Origin: Clostridia bacterium
GTDB taxonomy: Bacteria > Bacillota > Clostridia > Christensenellales > Aristaeellaceae
Direction of reading: 5' to 3'
Length of the DNA: 64,000 nucleotides
Assembly (NCBI GenBank): GCA_017527065.1
Contig: JAFXQO010000020.1
Coordinates: 1-64,000, forward strand
Positions 17,181 to 26,205 of the stretch are shown in pieces. Made by a program: the position numbers and the translations under genes. The notes beneath the pieces are model-generated. The model made no database searches and was not told where the DNA came from. It was given only the letters and a program-made list of their open reading frames with translations. Positions within the stretch are counted from its first letter, which is position 1; each line of letters opens with the position of its first letter.

Positions 17181-18085
17181 TTCGCAACGCCCCCTTCCCT
17201 TCCGGCGATTTCCGGCCCCTTCAGCACGACGCGGCCCGCTTTCAGCGAAATGGCCTTCTCGGGGCACACGTCTATACACAGCCCGCAGTGCACGCACTCA
17301 TGGTCGCCCACATGGCGGATGTCCACCGGGCAGGCGCGAGCGCAGGCCCCGCAGCCGGTGCAGGAGGCTTCGTCCACCCGCACGCCCATGAGCGCAATGC
17401 GGGCGAACAGGCCGTAGATCGCCCCCAGCGGACACAGGAAGCGGCAAAAGGCCCGGTAGACGAACACGCACGCCGCGAAGATCGCCACCATGATGACGAA
17501 TTTGCCGGTAAAGAGCCCGCCCAGCATGCTGAATTTGTCCGCGTTGACGGGATTCGAGAGCAGGCCCACCGCGCCCTCGAGGGTGCCCGCGGGACAGATG
17601 TACTTGCAGAACGCCGGAAGCGGCGTGCGCCGCGCGGCGTAGATCAGCGGAATCAGCAGCGCGAACACGGCCAGCACGGCGTACTTCAGTCCGCTCAGCG
17701 CCCGCGTGAGTCGGCTCTTTTTTAATTTGGGCGTGGGCAGGCGGTGCAGAAGCTCCTGGATCAGCCCCACCGGGCACAGCCAGCCGCAGATCACGCGGCC
17801 CAGCGTCAGCCCGAACAGCATCAACATGCCCACGACGTAAAACGCGGGCCGGCTGGCCGAGGCGGCGACGGCGTTTTGAAGCGCGCCCAGAGGACACGCT
17901 GCGATCGCGCCGGGACAGGAGTAGCAGTTGAGGCCGGGCGCGCACACCGCTTTCGCCGGCCCCGTGTAGATTTTTCCCTCTATAAAGCCCCTGATGTGCG
18001 CGTTGTACAGCACGGCGGCGTACAGCTGCGCGAGGCGGCGGGCGGTGGGGCGATGCCGCCGCCACCATGCTCTGATCTTATCCAA
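17177..18085 (-). CDS. membrane 4Fe-4S protein (NapH/NosR/CcoG-like)
   Basis: This 302-residue polytopic protein carries many cysteine motifs. They are a cluster CAPGLNCYSCPGAIAACP (48-65), three membrane-edge CxxxCP motifs (CGWLCPVG, CKYICPAG, CRFLCPLG) typical of Fer4_5/NapH proteins, and a C-terminal two-cluster ferredoxin domain (CTGCGACARACP and CVHCGLCIDVCP). Such proteins carry electrons from cytoplasmic ferredoxin or quinol across the membrane. Here the partner is probably the TlpA-like thioredoxin encoded immediately downstream with a 4-base overlap. Its start overlaps the preceding CxxC protein by 8 bases. Confidence 0.9.
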   Translation of the reverse strand: MDKIRAWWRRHRPTARRLAQLYAAVLYNAHIRGFIEGKIYTGPAKAVCAPGLNCYSCPGAIAACPLGALQNAVAASASRPAFYVVGMLMLFGLTLGRVICGWLCPVGLIQELLHRLPTPKLKKSRLTRALSGLKYAVLAVFALLIPLIYAARRTPLPAFCKYICPAGTLEGAVGLLSNPVNADKFSMLGGLFTGKFVIMVAIFAACVFVYRAFCRFLCPLGAIYGLFARIALMGVRVDEASCTGCGACARACPVDIRHVGDHECVHCGLCIDVCPEKAISLKAGRVVLKGPEIAGREGGVAK

Positions 18086-18518
18086 GGCCGATACACTCCG
18101 TGCAAATATTGATGGCCTTCACGAGCACGTCGTTCAGGCCGCCGTTCAACACGCCCAGCGCCACCAGCAGCGCGGCGAGGCCATACAGCCCGGCCCGCAG
18201 CGCGGCGCGCTTTTTCGTCTCCTCCTGCCCCCGCATGCGGACGCGCTTCCCGCCGGGCGCGTTCCCGCGGGCGGGCGTAAGGATGCCGGTGAGGGCAGCG
18301 GCCAGAAGGGTGGCCAGCCAGGCCAGCCCCAGCGGCGCGAGGCGGCGCAGCGCCTGTGCGGCGTCCTCCCGCGTAAAGGGGGGGGCGGCATGGGTGTTCG
18401 CGGCCTCGCGGCGCGCCGATCCGCCCAGGTACAGCGCCAGAGCCGAGGCGATCAGCGCAACGGCCAGCGCCAGCGTGAGGACGGTCACGCTGGCGCGGAT
18501 GATCCTGGTTTTGTTCAC
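18078..18518 (-). CDS. membrane protein ending in a CD1871A-type CXXC motif
   Basis: This 146-residue protein has three hydrophobic helices (about 10-32, 62-82, 108-126) and ends VLVKAINICTECIGLG. That tail matches the CD1871A family of very small CXXC proteins, which are usually only about 40-50 residues long, so this looks like an N-terminal extension of that family. A basic linker (GGKRVRMRG) separates the second and third helices. It is the first gene of the operon with the 4Fe-4S membrane protein and TlpA-like redoxin, suggesting it is a dedicated redox partner. Its biochemical role is unknown. Confidence 0.75.
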   Translation of the reverse strand: MNKTRIIRASVTVLTLALAVALIASALALYLGGSARREAANTHAAPPFTREDAAQALRRLAPLGLAWLATLLAAALTGILTPARGNAPGGKRVRMRGQEETKKRAALRAGLYGLAALLVALGVLNGGLNDVLVKAINICTECIGLG

Positions 18519-18534
18519 GGTATGCCTCCGTTTT

Positions 18535-20013
18535 TCACGCCCGGCGCTGGCGGCGCATGGCCCGCGCTTTGGCGGCGCGCTGCCTGGCGCGCTCCCGGGC
18601 GCGCTTCCGGGCCACGGCCCGCTGATGGGCGCGGCTTATGCGGGCGATGATGCGCGAGATGATGAGGATCACGAGAAACAGCAGCAGAAAGCCCGCCGCG
18701 ATATAGACCCACTGGGGCACGCTTCCCAGGAGATTGCCGAAAAGATCCGACGGGGCGGCCGGCGCGGCGCTCACGTCGCGGTCGGACACCAGCACGGCGG
18801 TGACGACCTCCCCCTCCTCCGGGGTGAAGGTGAGCCGTCCCATGACGGTGCCCACCGACACGGGGGCCTTGAAGTCGTGGCTGTATTCGATGGTCAGGTT
18901 GTCCTTGAAGGACGCCAGGAGCGCCTCGGCGTTGCTCACGTGGGTCGTCACCTCATAGACGGCGGAGCGGTTGATCAGCGCGTTGAGCCGCACCACGCCG
19001 CCGGAGGCGTCGTCCTTCACCGCGCCGGAGATGGGCACGGTCAGGTTCAGCATGTCGTACAGCTCGGCGAAGGTGTAGGTGTGGTACTGGGAGAAGCCGA
19101 AGTTGAGCAGCCGTTTGGCGTCCTGCCACTTGGCGTTGGTGAAGGCCGTGGTGCTCTTGAGCGTGACGCAGATCAGCCGCACGTCGTTTTTCTCGGCGGC
19201 GCTGATGAGGCACTGGCCCGCGGCGCTGGTGGTGCCGGTCTTGACGCCTGTGGCGCCGGAATAGCGGAACTCGCTGCCATAGACCACCATCAGGTTGGAA
19301 TTCTGGATGACGTATTCCTCCCGCAGGTTGGTGGCGGCCATGGTGTACTGGCCGGTGCCCACGATGCGGCGGATGGTGGCGTTTTCCATGGCGGCCCGGG
19401 TGATGGCGGCCAGATCCCGGGCGGTGGTGTAGTGGCCGTCGGCGGTGTAGCCGTGGGGGTTGACGAAATGCGTGCCGGTGCAGCCCAGCTCGGCGGCCTT
19501 GGCGTTCATCATGTTCACGAAGTTCTCGACCGTGCCGCCCACCAGCCAGGCGACCGCGTTGGCGGCGTCGTTGCCGGAGCGGAGCATCATGCCGTAGAGC
19601 AGGTCGAGCATCGTCATTTCCTCGCCCACCGTCACAGGCACCACCGAGGAGTCCTTGGGGATGTCTTCCGCGGCCGCGGGGATGCGGTAAACCTCGTTCA
19701 GGTTGCCGAATTCAACGGCCAGCAGCAGCGTCATGATCTTTGTGGTGCTGGCCGGGTTCATGCGCACGTCGGCGTTTTTTTCAAGCAGCACCCGGTTGTC
19801 GTCCTGATTGATGAGGATGAAGGACTGGGCGTAGATCTGATCGGGCGTGAGCGCTTCGGGGTGGTCTTCGCTGTAGCTCGGCACCGAGGCGTCGAAGGGC
19901 GGCAGCGTGGGGGAAGGCGTGGGCGTGGCCCGCGTCGCCAGGCCGGGCGCGCCGTAGAACAAAAGCAAAACCGCTGCGCAGACGGCGGACAATCTCAGTC
20001 GCAATGAACGCAT
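18535..20013 (-). CDS. D-alanyl-D-alanine carboxypeptidase (peptidase S11)
   Basis: This 492-residue penicillin-binding protein of the PBP5/DacF type trims the terminal D-Ala of peptidoglycan stem peptides. The signal segment is at about 8-27, followed by a Pro/Thr linker. The catalytic S89-T-T-K92, S146-G-N148 and K258-T-G260 are all present, so the enzyme should be active. A C-terminal beta domain (about 330-425) precedes a membrane helix (about 440-460) and a very basic Arg-rich tail. Most DacF-type enzymes end in an amphipathic helix, so the true helix plus basic tail is less common. It follows the redox operon in the same direction but has its own promoter. Confidence 0.93.
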   Translation of the reverse strand: MRSLRLRLSAVCAAVLLLFYGAPGLATRATPTPSPTLPPFDASVPSYSEDHPEALTPDQIYAQSFILINQDDNRVLLEKNADVRMNPASTTKIMTLLLAVEFGNLNEVYRIPAAAEDIPKDSSVVPVTVGEEMTMLDLLYGMMLRSGNDAANAVAWLVGGTVENFVNMMNAKAAELGCTGTHFVNPHGYTADGHYTTARDLAAITRAAMENATIRRIVGTGQYTMAATNLREEYVIQNSNLMVVYGSEFRYSGATGVKTGTTSAAGQCLISAAEKNDVRLICVTLKSTTAFTNAKWQDAKRLLNFGFSQYHTYTFAELYDMLNLTVPISGAVKDDASGGVVRLNALINRSAVYEVTTHVSNAEALLASFKDNLTIEYSHDFKAPVSVGTVMGRLTFTPEEGEVVTAVLVSDRDVSAAPAAPSDLFGNLLGSVPQWVYIAAGFLLLFLVILIISRIIARISRAHQRAVARKRARERARQRAAKARAMRRQRRA

Positions 20014-20082
20014 AGATGTGAATTCCTTTCTGCCGGAGGGGCGCGCCTTTCCGTCCGGGCGGAAGGGCGTGCACTTGTTTAT

Positions 20083-20111
20083 ATCATATCACCGCTCGGG
20101 TTATTTGTACA
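20083..20111 (-). promoter_or_regulatory. promoter for the carboxypeptidase
   Basis: Read on the minus strand: TGTACA (20111-20106), a 17-base spacer and TATGAT (20088-20083), followed by a GC-rich leader hairpin. Confidence 0.6.
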
Positions 20112-20185
20112 GAGCGGTCGATTAATTCTAACAATACAGAAGGGGCCAGCGTGGTGGCGCTGACCCCGGAGGAGGCGATGCCGCG

Positions 20186-20905
20186 TCAGGTATTGGTGGC
20201 TCTCACCACCTGGATGTTCGGGTAGGAAGCCAGGTAGTTGATGACGTCGGTATAGTTCAGCGAGGACGGCAGGTGGAGCGTGTAGATGTTGGTGTACAGG
20301 CTCTGGTCGCCCACGCCCCTGTCCCCCGCGGTCTCGATGTGGAAATCCAGGTTGAGCACCTTGATGCCGGATTTCTCAAAGAACTCGTTGATGTACTGCA
20401 TGGTCTCCCGCCGGTTGGTGAAGCGCACCTCGACGCGCTTGAGCGAATTGACCGGGATGATCTTTTGCAGGCTCAGCAGCACGGCCAGCACCAGAAGGCA
20501 TCCGATGATGCTCATCCAGTAATAGCCGTATCCCGTCGCCAGGCCCAGACAGGCGGTGTTCCACAGGGAAGCCGCCGTGGTCAGGCCGCCGATTTTCCGC
20601 TCGGACATGAAGATCGTGCCCGCGCCGAGAAAGCCGATGCCGCTGATGACCTGCGCGGACATGCGGCCGAAATTATACGTGATCGGGACGTTGGTCGCGT
20701 CGTCGATCGCGTGCATGAAGATGCACTCGATCAGCGCGATGATGCAGGCCCCCAGGCTGACCAGCACGTGGGTGCGCAGGCCCGCCGGCCGGTTCTTATA
20801 TTCGCGCTCTATGCCGACCACGCATCCGGTCATGACGGCGATGAAGATCCGTATGATCATCTCCAAAGGAGAAAACGGATTGGCGCTTACCAGATGAGAT
20901 AACAT
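20186..20905 (-). CDS. MgtC/SapB family membrane protein
   Basis: The 239-residue protein has four or five helices and the family motifs GCVVGIEREYKNRPAGLRTH, LVSLGACIIA, GIGFLGAGTI and GLTTAASLWNTACLGLATG. The C-terminal cytoplasmic part (about 150-239) looks like the ACT-like domain of MgtC proteins. Relatives act in magnesium-limited growth and in control of F-type ATPase; the role here is not settled by sequence. The ATG at 20905 follows CAGGGGGACTGAAC; an upstream start at 20959 would add 18 basic residues outside the family. Confidence 0.92.
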   Translation of the reverse strand: MLSHLVSANPFSPLEMIIRIFIAVMTGCVVGIEREYKNRPAGLRTHVLVSLGACIIALIECIFMHAIDDATNVPITYNFGRMSAQVISGIGFLGAGTIFMSERKIGGLTTAASLWNTACLGLATGYGYYWMSIIGCLLVLAVLLSLQKIIPVNSLKRVEVRFTNRRETMQYINEFFEKSGIKVLNLDFHIETAGDRGVGDQSLYTNIYTLHLPSSLNYTDVINYLASYPNIQVVRATNT

Positions 20906-20972
20906 GTTCAGTCCCCCTGTTGATCGTTCCCGGCCACCTCGCGACCGCCGGACCCTCAAATGTCATGAACAC

Positions 20973-21001
20973 ATTATAGTCTTCTTGAGGGCATTTGTAA
21001 A
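20973..21001 (-). promoter_or_regulatory. promoter for the MgtC-like gene
   Basis: On the minus strand: TTTACA (21001-20996), a 17-base spacer and TATAAT (20978-20973). Three copies of TTTGAGGG/CTTGAGGG or its complement lie at about 20952, 20984 and 21014. They could form alternative leader hairpins or an operator. Confidence 0.6.
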
Positions 21002-21050
21002 GACGATATTAAAAATTTGAGGGCTTTTTGAAAAACTCAGCGTTCCCCCG

Positions 21051-21500
21051 TCATTTCCGCGCCGGGAAACCTTGATCGCTCTGGAACGCCTTCAGAAGCT
21101 GCTGCTGGACGGGCAGCCGCCGGAAGGTTGGATAGCGCTTCTTATACCAGGCGTACAGGGCCTGCCGCCGCGCCTCGGGGAGCAGCGGGATCAGGGGCAG
21201 CGCGTGGCGCTGCACGGCAATGAGCATCCATCGGGTGTATTCCGGCCACGCCCGGTCGTCCTCCGCCCGCAGCAGCAGCTCGACCGCGTCCCCCACCTCC
21301 TCGGCGGGGGGCCGGTCCGCCGCGATTTCCCCGCACAGCGCCGCGATCTGCCGGTCAAAGGCCTCGTGACAGGGATCGTCGCCCCGCTTGGGGCCCATGC
21401 CGAGCAGGCCGCTGCCCAAAGGCCGATGGGCGTCGGCCTGACGGACAGCCACTTCGTATTCATCGAAAAGATCGCGCAGCCTCTCACAACAGGTTTTCAT
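21051..21500 (-). CDS. hypothetical alpha-helical protein
   Basis: This 149-residue soluble protein is rich in Arg, Ala, Leu and Glu and probably all-helical, with no signal peptide or membrane helix. It contains KTCCERLRDLFDEYE at the start and a PLIPLLPEARRQALYAWYKKR stretch near the end. The start follows GGGGAAAGG. No family was recognised. It sits alone between the MgtC-like gene and the sugar importer, all on the minus strand. Confidence 0.65.
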   Translation of the reverse strand: MKTCCERLRDLFDEYEVAVRQADAHRPLGSGLLGMGPKRGDDPCHEAFDRQIAALCGEIAADRPPAEEVGDAVELLLRAEDDRAWPEYTRWMLIAVQRHALPLIPLLPEARRQALYAWYKKRYPTFRRLPVQQQLLKAFQSDQGFPARK

Positions 21501-21580
21501 GGACGCCTTTCCCCTTTCCCTCTTTTCATATCAAAAAGGCGCGGCGCCGTAACGGAGCCGCGCCTTAACGCCCTGTGGGT

Positions 21581-22813
21581 TTATCTTCCGGACTTGCGGC
21601 TCGACACCACGTCGAAGATGACGGCCACCAGCAGCACGCCGCCCTTGACCACATACTGCCAGGAGTCGGTGATGCCCATGATGGACATGCCCATGTTCAG
21701 CACGCCCAGCAGCATGGCGCCGATGACCACGCCGCCGATGGTGCCGCTGCCGCCGTAAGCGGAAGCGCCGCCGATGAAGCAGGAGGCGATGGCGTCCATC
21801 TCAAAGGAGGTACCCGTCTGGCCGGAGACGGAACCGACGCGGGCCAGGCACAACAGGCCGCACAGGCCCGCCAGCAGGCCCATGTTGGAATAGGCCAGGA
21901 AGTAGACCTTGTTGGTGTTGATGCCGGACAGGCGGGTGGCCTTTTCATTGCCGCCCACCGCGTAGAAGTAGCGCCCGAAGGCCGTCTTCGAGGTGATGAA
22001 GTAGTAGATCAGGCAGATGGCCAGCACCCACACCAGCATGACGGAAATGCCCTTGTACTGGCTGAGCAGATAGCAGTACCACATGATCAGCGCGCTGACG
22101 ACCACAGCCCTGCCGTAGTCCATCAGGGGGCTGTTCTGATGATAGCCGTGCTTGCTCTTGTTGAGACGGGAGCGGGCGGTCATCAGCAGGATCACCACGA
22201 CCACGACGGCGCCGATCACAAGGGGCGACCAGATGTGGGGATTGTCCACCGGATTGGCCTTGGTGGAGATCACATCCAGGCCGGGGATATTGATGTAGGA
22301 CGTGAACAGGTTGGTGAACGCGGCGTCCTTCACGGCGACGGTTTTGCTGTCCAGCACCAGACGGCCGATGCCGCGGAAGATGAACATGCCGGCCAGCGTG
22401 GTGATGAACGGCGGGATGCGCACGTAGCCGATCCAGTAGCCCTGCCAGACGCCCACGACCAGGCCCGCGAGCAGGCACAGGGCGACGGTCAGGTAGGCGT
22501 TCCAGCCCAGGTTGGTGCTCAGCACGGCGGCCAGGCCGCCGGTCAGGCAGACCACCGAACCCACGGACAGGTCGATGTTGCCGCCGGTGAGGATGCACAG
22601 CAGCATGCCGCAGGCCAGCACCAGCACGTAGCCGTTCTGCAGCAGCAGGTTACTCATGTTCTGGGCATAGAGCAGCCGGCCGCCCGTCAGGAAGTAAAAC
22701 AGGATGAACACTGCGATCAGCGCAATGGTCATGGAATTCTTTGTGAGAAACTTGAGGACCTTGGTCTTGCCGCTCTCCTGAGCGACAGCGGGCGTCGTGG
22801 GATTCGCTGCCAT
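21581..22813 (-). CDS. mmsB: multiple-monosaccharide ABC permease (GguB/MmsB type)
   Basis: This 410-residue permease belongs to the branched-chain/ribose-type family. About ten to twelve helices are predicted, with the motif GGNIDLSVGSVVCLTGG (about 101-117) and the conserved loop AVGGNEKATRLSGIN. The long hydrophobic protein with an insert between helices (TARSRLNKSKHGY) matches GguB rather than RbsC. It imports monosaccharides such as xylose, arabinose or galactose with the ATPase and binding protein encoded upstream in the same direction. The start has AAGGAGTGA. Confidence 0.93.
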   Translation of the reverse strand: MAANPTTPAVAQESGKTKVLKFLTKNSMTIALIAVFILFYFLTGGRLLYAQNMSNLLLQNGYVLVLACGMLLCILTGGNIDLSVGSVVCLTGGLAAVLSTNLGWNAYLTVALCLLAGLVVGVWQGYWIGYVRIPPFITTLAGMFIFRGIGRLVLDSKTVAVKDAAFTNLFTSYINIPGLDVISTKANPVDNPHIWSPLVIGAVVVVVILLMTARSRLNKSKHGYHQNSPLMDYGRAVVVSALIMWYCYLLSQYKGISVMLVWVLAICLIYYFITSKTAFGRYFYAVGGNEKATRLSGINTNKVYFLAYSNMGLLAGLCGLLCLARVGSVSGQTGTSFEMDAIASCFIGGASAYGGSGTIGGVVIGAMLLGVLNMGMSIMGITDSWQYVVKGGVLLVAVIFDVVSSRKSGR

Positions 22814-22860
22814 GAAGCGTCACTCCTTCTTATTGATTCTGCCGGATACGGTGTAAAAAA

Positions 22861-24396
22861 CTACCTGCCATCCCGCAGGATATAGCCCATGATGGTCTCC
22901 TGCGTGGCTTCCTTCGCGTCCAGCTCCGCCAGCAGATTGCCTTCGTTCATGACGTAAATGCGGTCGCACATGCCCAGCAGCTCCGGCATTTCCGAAGAGA
23001 TCATGATAACGGACTTGCCCTGATCCACCATCTGGTTGATCAGGCAGTATATGTCGTACTTCGCGCCGACGTCGATGCCGCGGGTGGGCTCGTCCAGGAT
23101 CAGGATGTCGGGTTCGGTAAACATCCATTTGCCCAGCAGCGCCTTTTGCTGGTTGCCGCCGGAGAGGTTGCCCACCTTCTGCTCGATGGAGGGCGTCTTG
23201 GTGCCCATCTCGTCCTTCATGCGCTCCGCGGCGACCCGCTCCTTGTCGCGGTCGATGATGCCGTTGTTGCACACCTTGTCCAGCCGGGAGAGCGTGGTGT
23301 TGAAGCGGATGCTCTCATTGAGCAGCAGTCCGTTGGTCTTGCGATCCTCCGTCACATAGGACAGGCCCGCGTGAATGGCCGCCTCGGGATTCCTGAGCTG
23401 CGTTTCCCTGCCGTGGATGAACAGCTTGCCCGAAATGTTGGTTCCGTAGCTCCGGCCGAATATGGACATGGCCAGCTCCGTTCGGCCCGCGCCCTGCAGG
23501 CCGGAGAAGCCGATGACCTCGCCCTTGTGCACCTTGAAGCATGCCTTGTTGACCACGACCTTTTCCGGATACAGCGGATGGTGCACCGTCCAGTCCCTGA
23601 CCTCCAGGCTCACCTCGTTCTGCACGCGGTGCGCGCGGGCGGGGTAGCGATCCTCCATGGGACGCCCTACCATGCCCTTGATGATGCGATCCTCGCTGAA
23701 TTCGTCCACGCCCTTGACCAGGGTCTCGATGGTCGCGCCGTCGCGCAGGATCGTGGCCTTGTCGGCGCAGTAGATGATTTCGTTCAGTTTATGGGTGATG
23801 ATGATGGAAGTGAGCCCCTGCTTCTTGAACTCCATCAGCAGGTCGAGCAGCATCTTGGCGTCCTCGTCGTTCAGGGAGGATGTGGGCTCGTCCAGGATCA
23901 GGAGCTTCACATTTTTAGAAAAAGCCTTGGCGATTTCCACCAACTGCTGCTTGCCCGTGCCGATGTCCTTGATGAGCGTGTGGGCGGATTCCTGCAGGCC
24001 CACCTGCTTCATGTGCTTTTCGGCCTCGGCGTAGGTCTTGTTCCAGTCGATGTAGCCGGCCTTGTTTTTGAATTCATTGCCCAGGAACATGTTCTCCCCG
24101 ATGGACAGAAACGGGATCAACGCCAGCTCCTGGTGGATGATAACGATGTTCTGCGCTTCGGATTCCTTGAGCGTTTTGAACTGGCACAGCTTGCCGTTGT
24201 AGTAGATTTCTCCAGAATACGTGCCGTAGGGATAAATGCCGGAGAGCACGTTCATCAGCGTGGATTTTCCCGCGCCGTTTTCGCCGATCAACGCGTGAAT
24301 CTCTCCCCGCTCCACCACCAAGTTCACGTTATCCAGTGCCTTCACGCCGGGAAATTCCTTAGTGATGTTCTTCATTTCCAGAATCACGTCAGCCAA
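22861..24396 (-). CDS. mmsA: multiple-monosaccharide ABC ATPase (GguA/MmsA type)
   Basis: This 511-residue protein fuses two ABC domains, as in RbsA/XylG/GguA. The first has Walker [10 protein letters not shown] (about 38-46), a [13 protein letters not shown] signature and Walker [12 protein letters not shown]. The second domain carries the usual degenerate P-loop [10 protein letters not shown] and an [15 protein letters not shown] signature with [11 protein letters not shown]. The start is a TTG at 24396, chosen because AAGGAGGAAG lies at the right distance and the protein then begins with the normal [17 protein letters not shown]. It energises the GguB-type permease 47 bases downstream. Confidence 0.95.
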   Translation of the reverse strand: MADVILEMKNITKEFPGVKALDNVNLVVERGEIHALIGENGAGKSTLMNVLSGIYPYGTYSGEIYYNGKLCQFKTLKESEAQNIVIIHQELALIPFLSIGENMFLGNEFKNKAGYIDWNKTYAEAEKHMKQVGLQESAHTLIKDIGTGKQQLVEIAKAFSKNVKLLILDEPTSSLNDEDAKMLLDLLMEFKKQGLTSIIITHKLNEIIYCADKATILRDGATIETLVKGVDEFSEDRIIKGMVGRPMEDRYPARAHRVQNEVSLEVRDWTVHHPLYPEKVVVNKACFKVHKGEVIGFSGLQGAGRTELAMSIFGRSYGTNISGKLFIHGRETQLRNPEAAIHAGLSYVTEDRKTNGLLLNESIRFNTTLSRLDKVCNNGIIDRDKERVAAERMKDEMGTKTPSIEQKVGNLSGGNQQKALLGKWMFTEPDILILDEPTRGIDVGAKYDIYCLINQMVDQGKSVIMISSEMPELLGMCDRIYVMNEGNLLAELDAKEATQETIMGYILRDGR

Positions 24397-24439
24397 GCGC
24401 GCTTCCTCCTTCCGCCGGTTGAATAGCCGCCGTTCCCTG

Positions 24440-24467
24440 AAAAAAGGGCGGGGCTGCGCCCCGCCCT
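24440..24467 (-). terminator. hairpin with U-run between binding-protein and ATPase genes
   Basis: AGGGCGGGGC/GCCCCGCCCT is a perfect 10-base stem (24445-24454 with 24458-24467) followed, on the minus strand, by a T-run. Placed after the binding-protein gene, it probably ends most transcripts so that more binding protein than ATPase and permease is made. Confidence 0.75.
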
Positions 24468-24509
24468 ATTGGTGCTATGGTTGATTTACACCGTGTGGCG
24501 CAGGGAGAA

Positions 24510-25619
24510 TTACTTCACCTTCTGCACATAGGTGTTGTCGGCGTTCCAGGCATAGAAGCCGGTGTCGACCAGAACCTGCATGTTGTCCTTGGTGACGACG
24601 GTGGGCACCAGCAGGAAGGAGGGGCACTTGTTGCCAGGCGTGGTCTCATAGGATTCGGTATCGAAGTCGCACTCGATGCCGAAGGTGGTGGCCAGCTGTT
24701 CGCCGTCAATTTCGCCTTCCAGCGCGGCCTTGGCAACGGCCAGGGTCACGATCACTTCGTTGCCCAGGTTCTTGTAGACAGACATGGTCTGCTTGTCTTC
24801 ATAGATGTTCACCAGGTTCACGTCGTCGGCGTCCTGACCGGTCACGATCACGACGTTGTCGCCGGCGTAGTCGGATTCGATGGCCTGGGCAACGCCCGCG
24901 GCGGTGGAGTCATTGGAGCACAGCCAGGCATCCAGAACGGTGCCGTCGGCGTAGTAGGAAGCCAGCAGATTCTGGGCGCGATCCAGGGCGGTGTCAGTGT
25001 TCCACTGGGCGGTCGCCACCTGCTGGAACTCGGTCTGGCCGGACACGACCTTGATGGTGCCGTTGTCGATGTAGGGCTTCAGCACGTCATAAGCGCCGTT
25101 GAAGAAGTAGCCCGCGTTGTTGTCGGCGGGGTCGCCGGCGGTGAACTCCATGTTGAAGGTCTTGTCGCCGGCGTTGGCCAGATCCAGCGCGCTTTCCACG
25201 AATTCGCCCTGCAGCTTGCCAACGGTGTAGTTGTCATAGGAAACATAATAGGAGACAGCGTCGTGCATGATCAGGCGGTCGTAAGCGATGACAATGACGC
25301 CTTTCTCGGCGGCTTCATCCATCACGGTGTTCAGGGCCTGGCCGTCCACGGCGGTGATCAGAAGCATGTCCACGTCTTCAGCCAGCAGATTCTGGATATC
25401 GTTCACTTGCTTATTGACGTCGTTGTCGGAATACACGACCAAGGTCTCATAGCCGGCGGCCTTGAACTGCTCGTCCAGATACTCGCCGTCGCTGTTCCAA
25501 CGCTCCAGAGACTTGGTGGGCATCGCGATGCCCACCTTCTTGGCGCCTTCCGCGGAAGCCACGGCGAACACGCTCAGCACCAGGGTCAGGACCAGTAACA
25601 GGGAAACAAACTTTTTCAT
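24510..25619 (-). CDS. chvE: monosaccharide-binding protein (ChvE-like)
   Basis: This 369-residue periplasmic-binding-type-1 protein has a signal peptide (KKFVSLLLVLTLVLSVFAVASA) without a lipobox. The family stretches VGIAMPTKSLERWNSDGEYL, LITAVDGQALNTVMDEA and GVIVIAYDRLI, the ligand-contact region SYDNYTVGKLQG, and CSNDSTAAGVAQAI plus VVIVTGQDAD place it with ChvE/XylF-type binders of aldoses. The ATG at 25619 follows AGGAGATGTATGCCCC; longer frames upstream run through the promoter. It feeds the GguA-GguB type transporter. Confidence 0.95.
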   Translation of the reverse strand: MKKFVSLLLVLTLVLSVFAVASAEGAKKVGIAMPTKSLERWNSDGEYLDEQFKAAGYETLVVYSDNDVNKQVNDIQNLLAEDVDMLLITAVDGQALNTVMDEAAEKGVIVIAYDRLIMHDAVSYYVSYDNYTVGKLQGEFVESALDLANAGDKTFNMEFTAGDPADNNAGYFFNGAYDVLKPYIDNGTIKVVSGQTEFQQVATAQWNTDTALDRAQNLLASYYADGTVLDAWLCSNDSTAAGVAQAIESDYAGDNVVIVTGQDADDVNLVNIYEDKQTMSVYKNLGNEVIVTLAVAKAALEGEIDGEQLATTFGIECDFDTESYETTPGNKCPSFLLVPTVVTKDNMQVLVDTGFYAWNADNTYVQKVK

Positions 25620-25640
25620 GGGGCATACATCTCCTTTTCC

Positions 25641-25667
25641 TTTCCCGAATTGATCATAATCGGGAAA
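25641..25667. promoter_or_regulatory. inverted repeat in the chvE leader
   Basis: TTTCCCGA (25641-25648) and TCGGGAAA (25660-25667) flank a central TGATCA palindrome. It lies between the -10 box and the ribosome site, a position typical of a repressor operator or a leader hairpin. Confidence 0.5.
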
Positions 25668-25677
25668 ATCTGCGATT

Positions 25678-25707
25678 ATTATATAACGGATCAACCGGAT
25701 TTGTAAA
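25678..25707 (-). promoter_or_regulatory. promoter for the chvE-mmsA-mmsB operon
   Basis: On the minus strand: TTTACA (25707-25702), an 18-base spacer and TATAAT (25683-25678). Confidence 0.65.
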
Positions 25708-25766
25708 GGCGATTTTTGCGGCGCGCCCATCATTTTTTGCATTATTTTTCTCAGAATTTGTTCTGT

Positions 25767-25973
25767 TCATTTGCCGCGCCTGCGCCAGATGATCCAGGCG
25801 TAGATCAGTACGGCGATCCCCGCCAGCGCGAACGCCGCGATCAGGACCGCGAACAGCGCCGGCGACATGTCGTCTTTCCCCCCGCGCATGTTCTCCAGCA
25901 GGTGATACGCGCTGTACAGCATGTATCCGCCCACCAGGGCCAACAGGGTGGAATGGATCCTTTCGTCTTTCAC
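25767..25973 (-). CDS. small two-helix membrane protein
   Basis: This 68-residue protein has a hydrophobic helix at about 8-24 (LLALVGGYMLYSAYHLL), a polar loop (ENMRGGKDDMSP) and a second helix at about 40-62, ending in a positive WRRRGK tail. The compact layout and clean helices support a real gene. It sits upstream of the chvE promoter in the same direction, and its function is unknown. Confidence 0.6.
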   Translation of the reverse strand: MKDERIHSTLLALVGGYMLYSAYHLLENMRGGKDDMSPALFAVLIAAFALAGIAVLIYAWIIWRRRGK

Positions 25974-26135
25974 AGGGTATTCGCCTCCGCCGTCCTTCGA
26001 TCTGGCCGGGTCTTCCCGTCCCCTGCATTATAATGGAAATAAAGCGGCGTTGTCAAATGATTTGGCGCCCGCGGGACGGACGGCGTCATTTTTCTCACCG
26101 AAAATTAAAAATCGCCATGAATCAACACAAAACAG

Positions 26136-26164
26136 ATGACTTTCAGGGCGTGTTATGCTATAAT
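26136..26164 (+). promoter_or_regulatory. promoter for the M16 peptidase gene
   Basis: ATGACT at 26136-26141, a 17-base spacer and a perfect TATAAT at 26159-26164. Confidence 0.5.
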
Positions 26165-26205
26165 TTGCTGGAAAACCCATTTCATCCTGCATGAGGAGGT
26201 TACCT

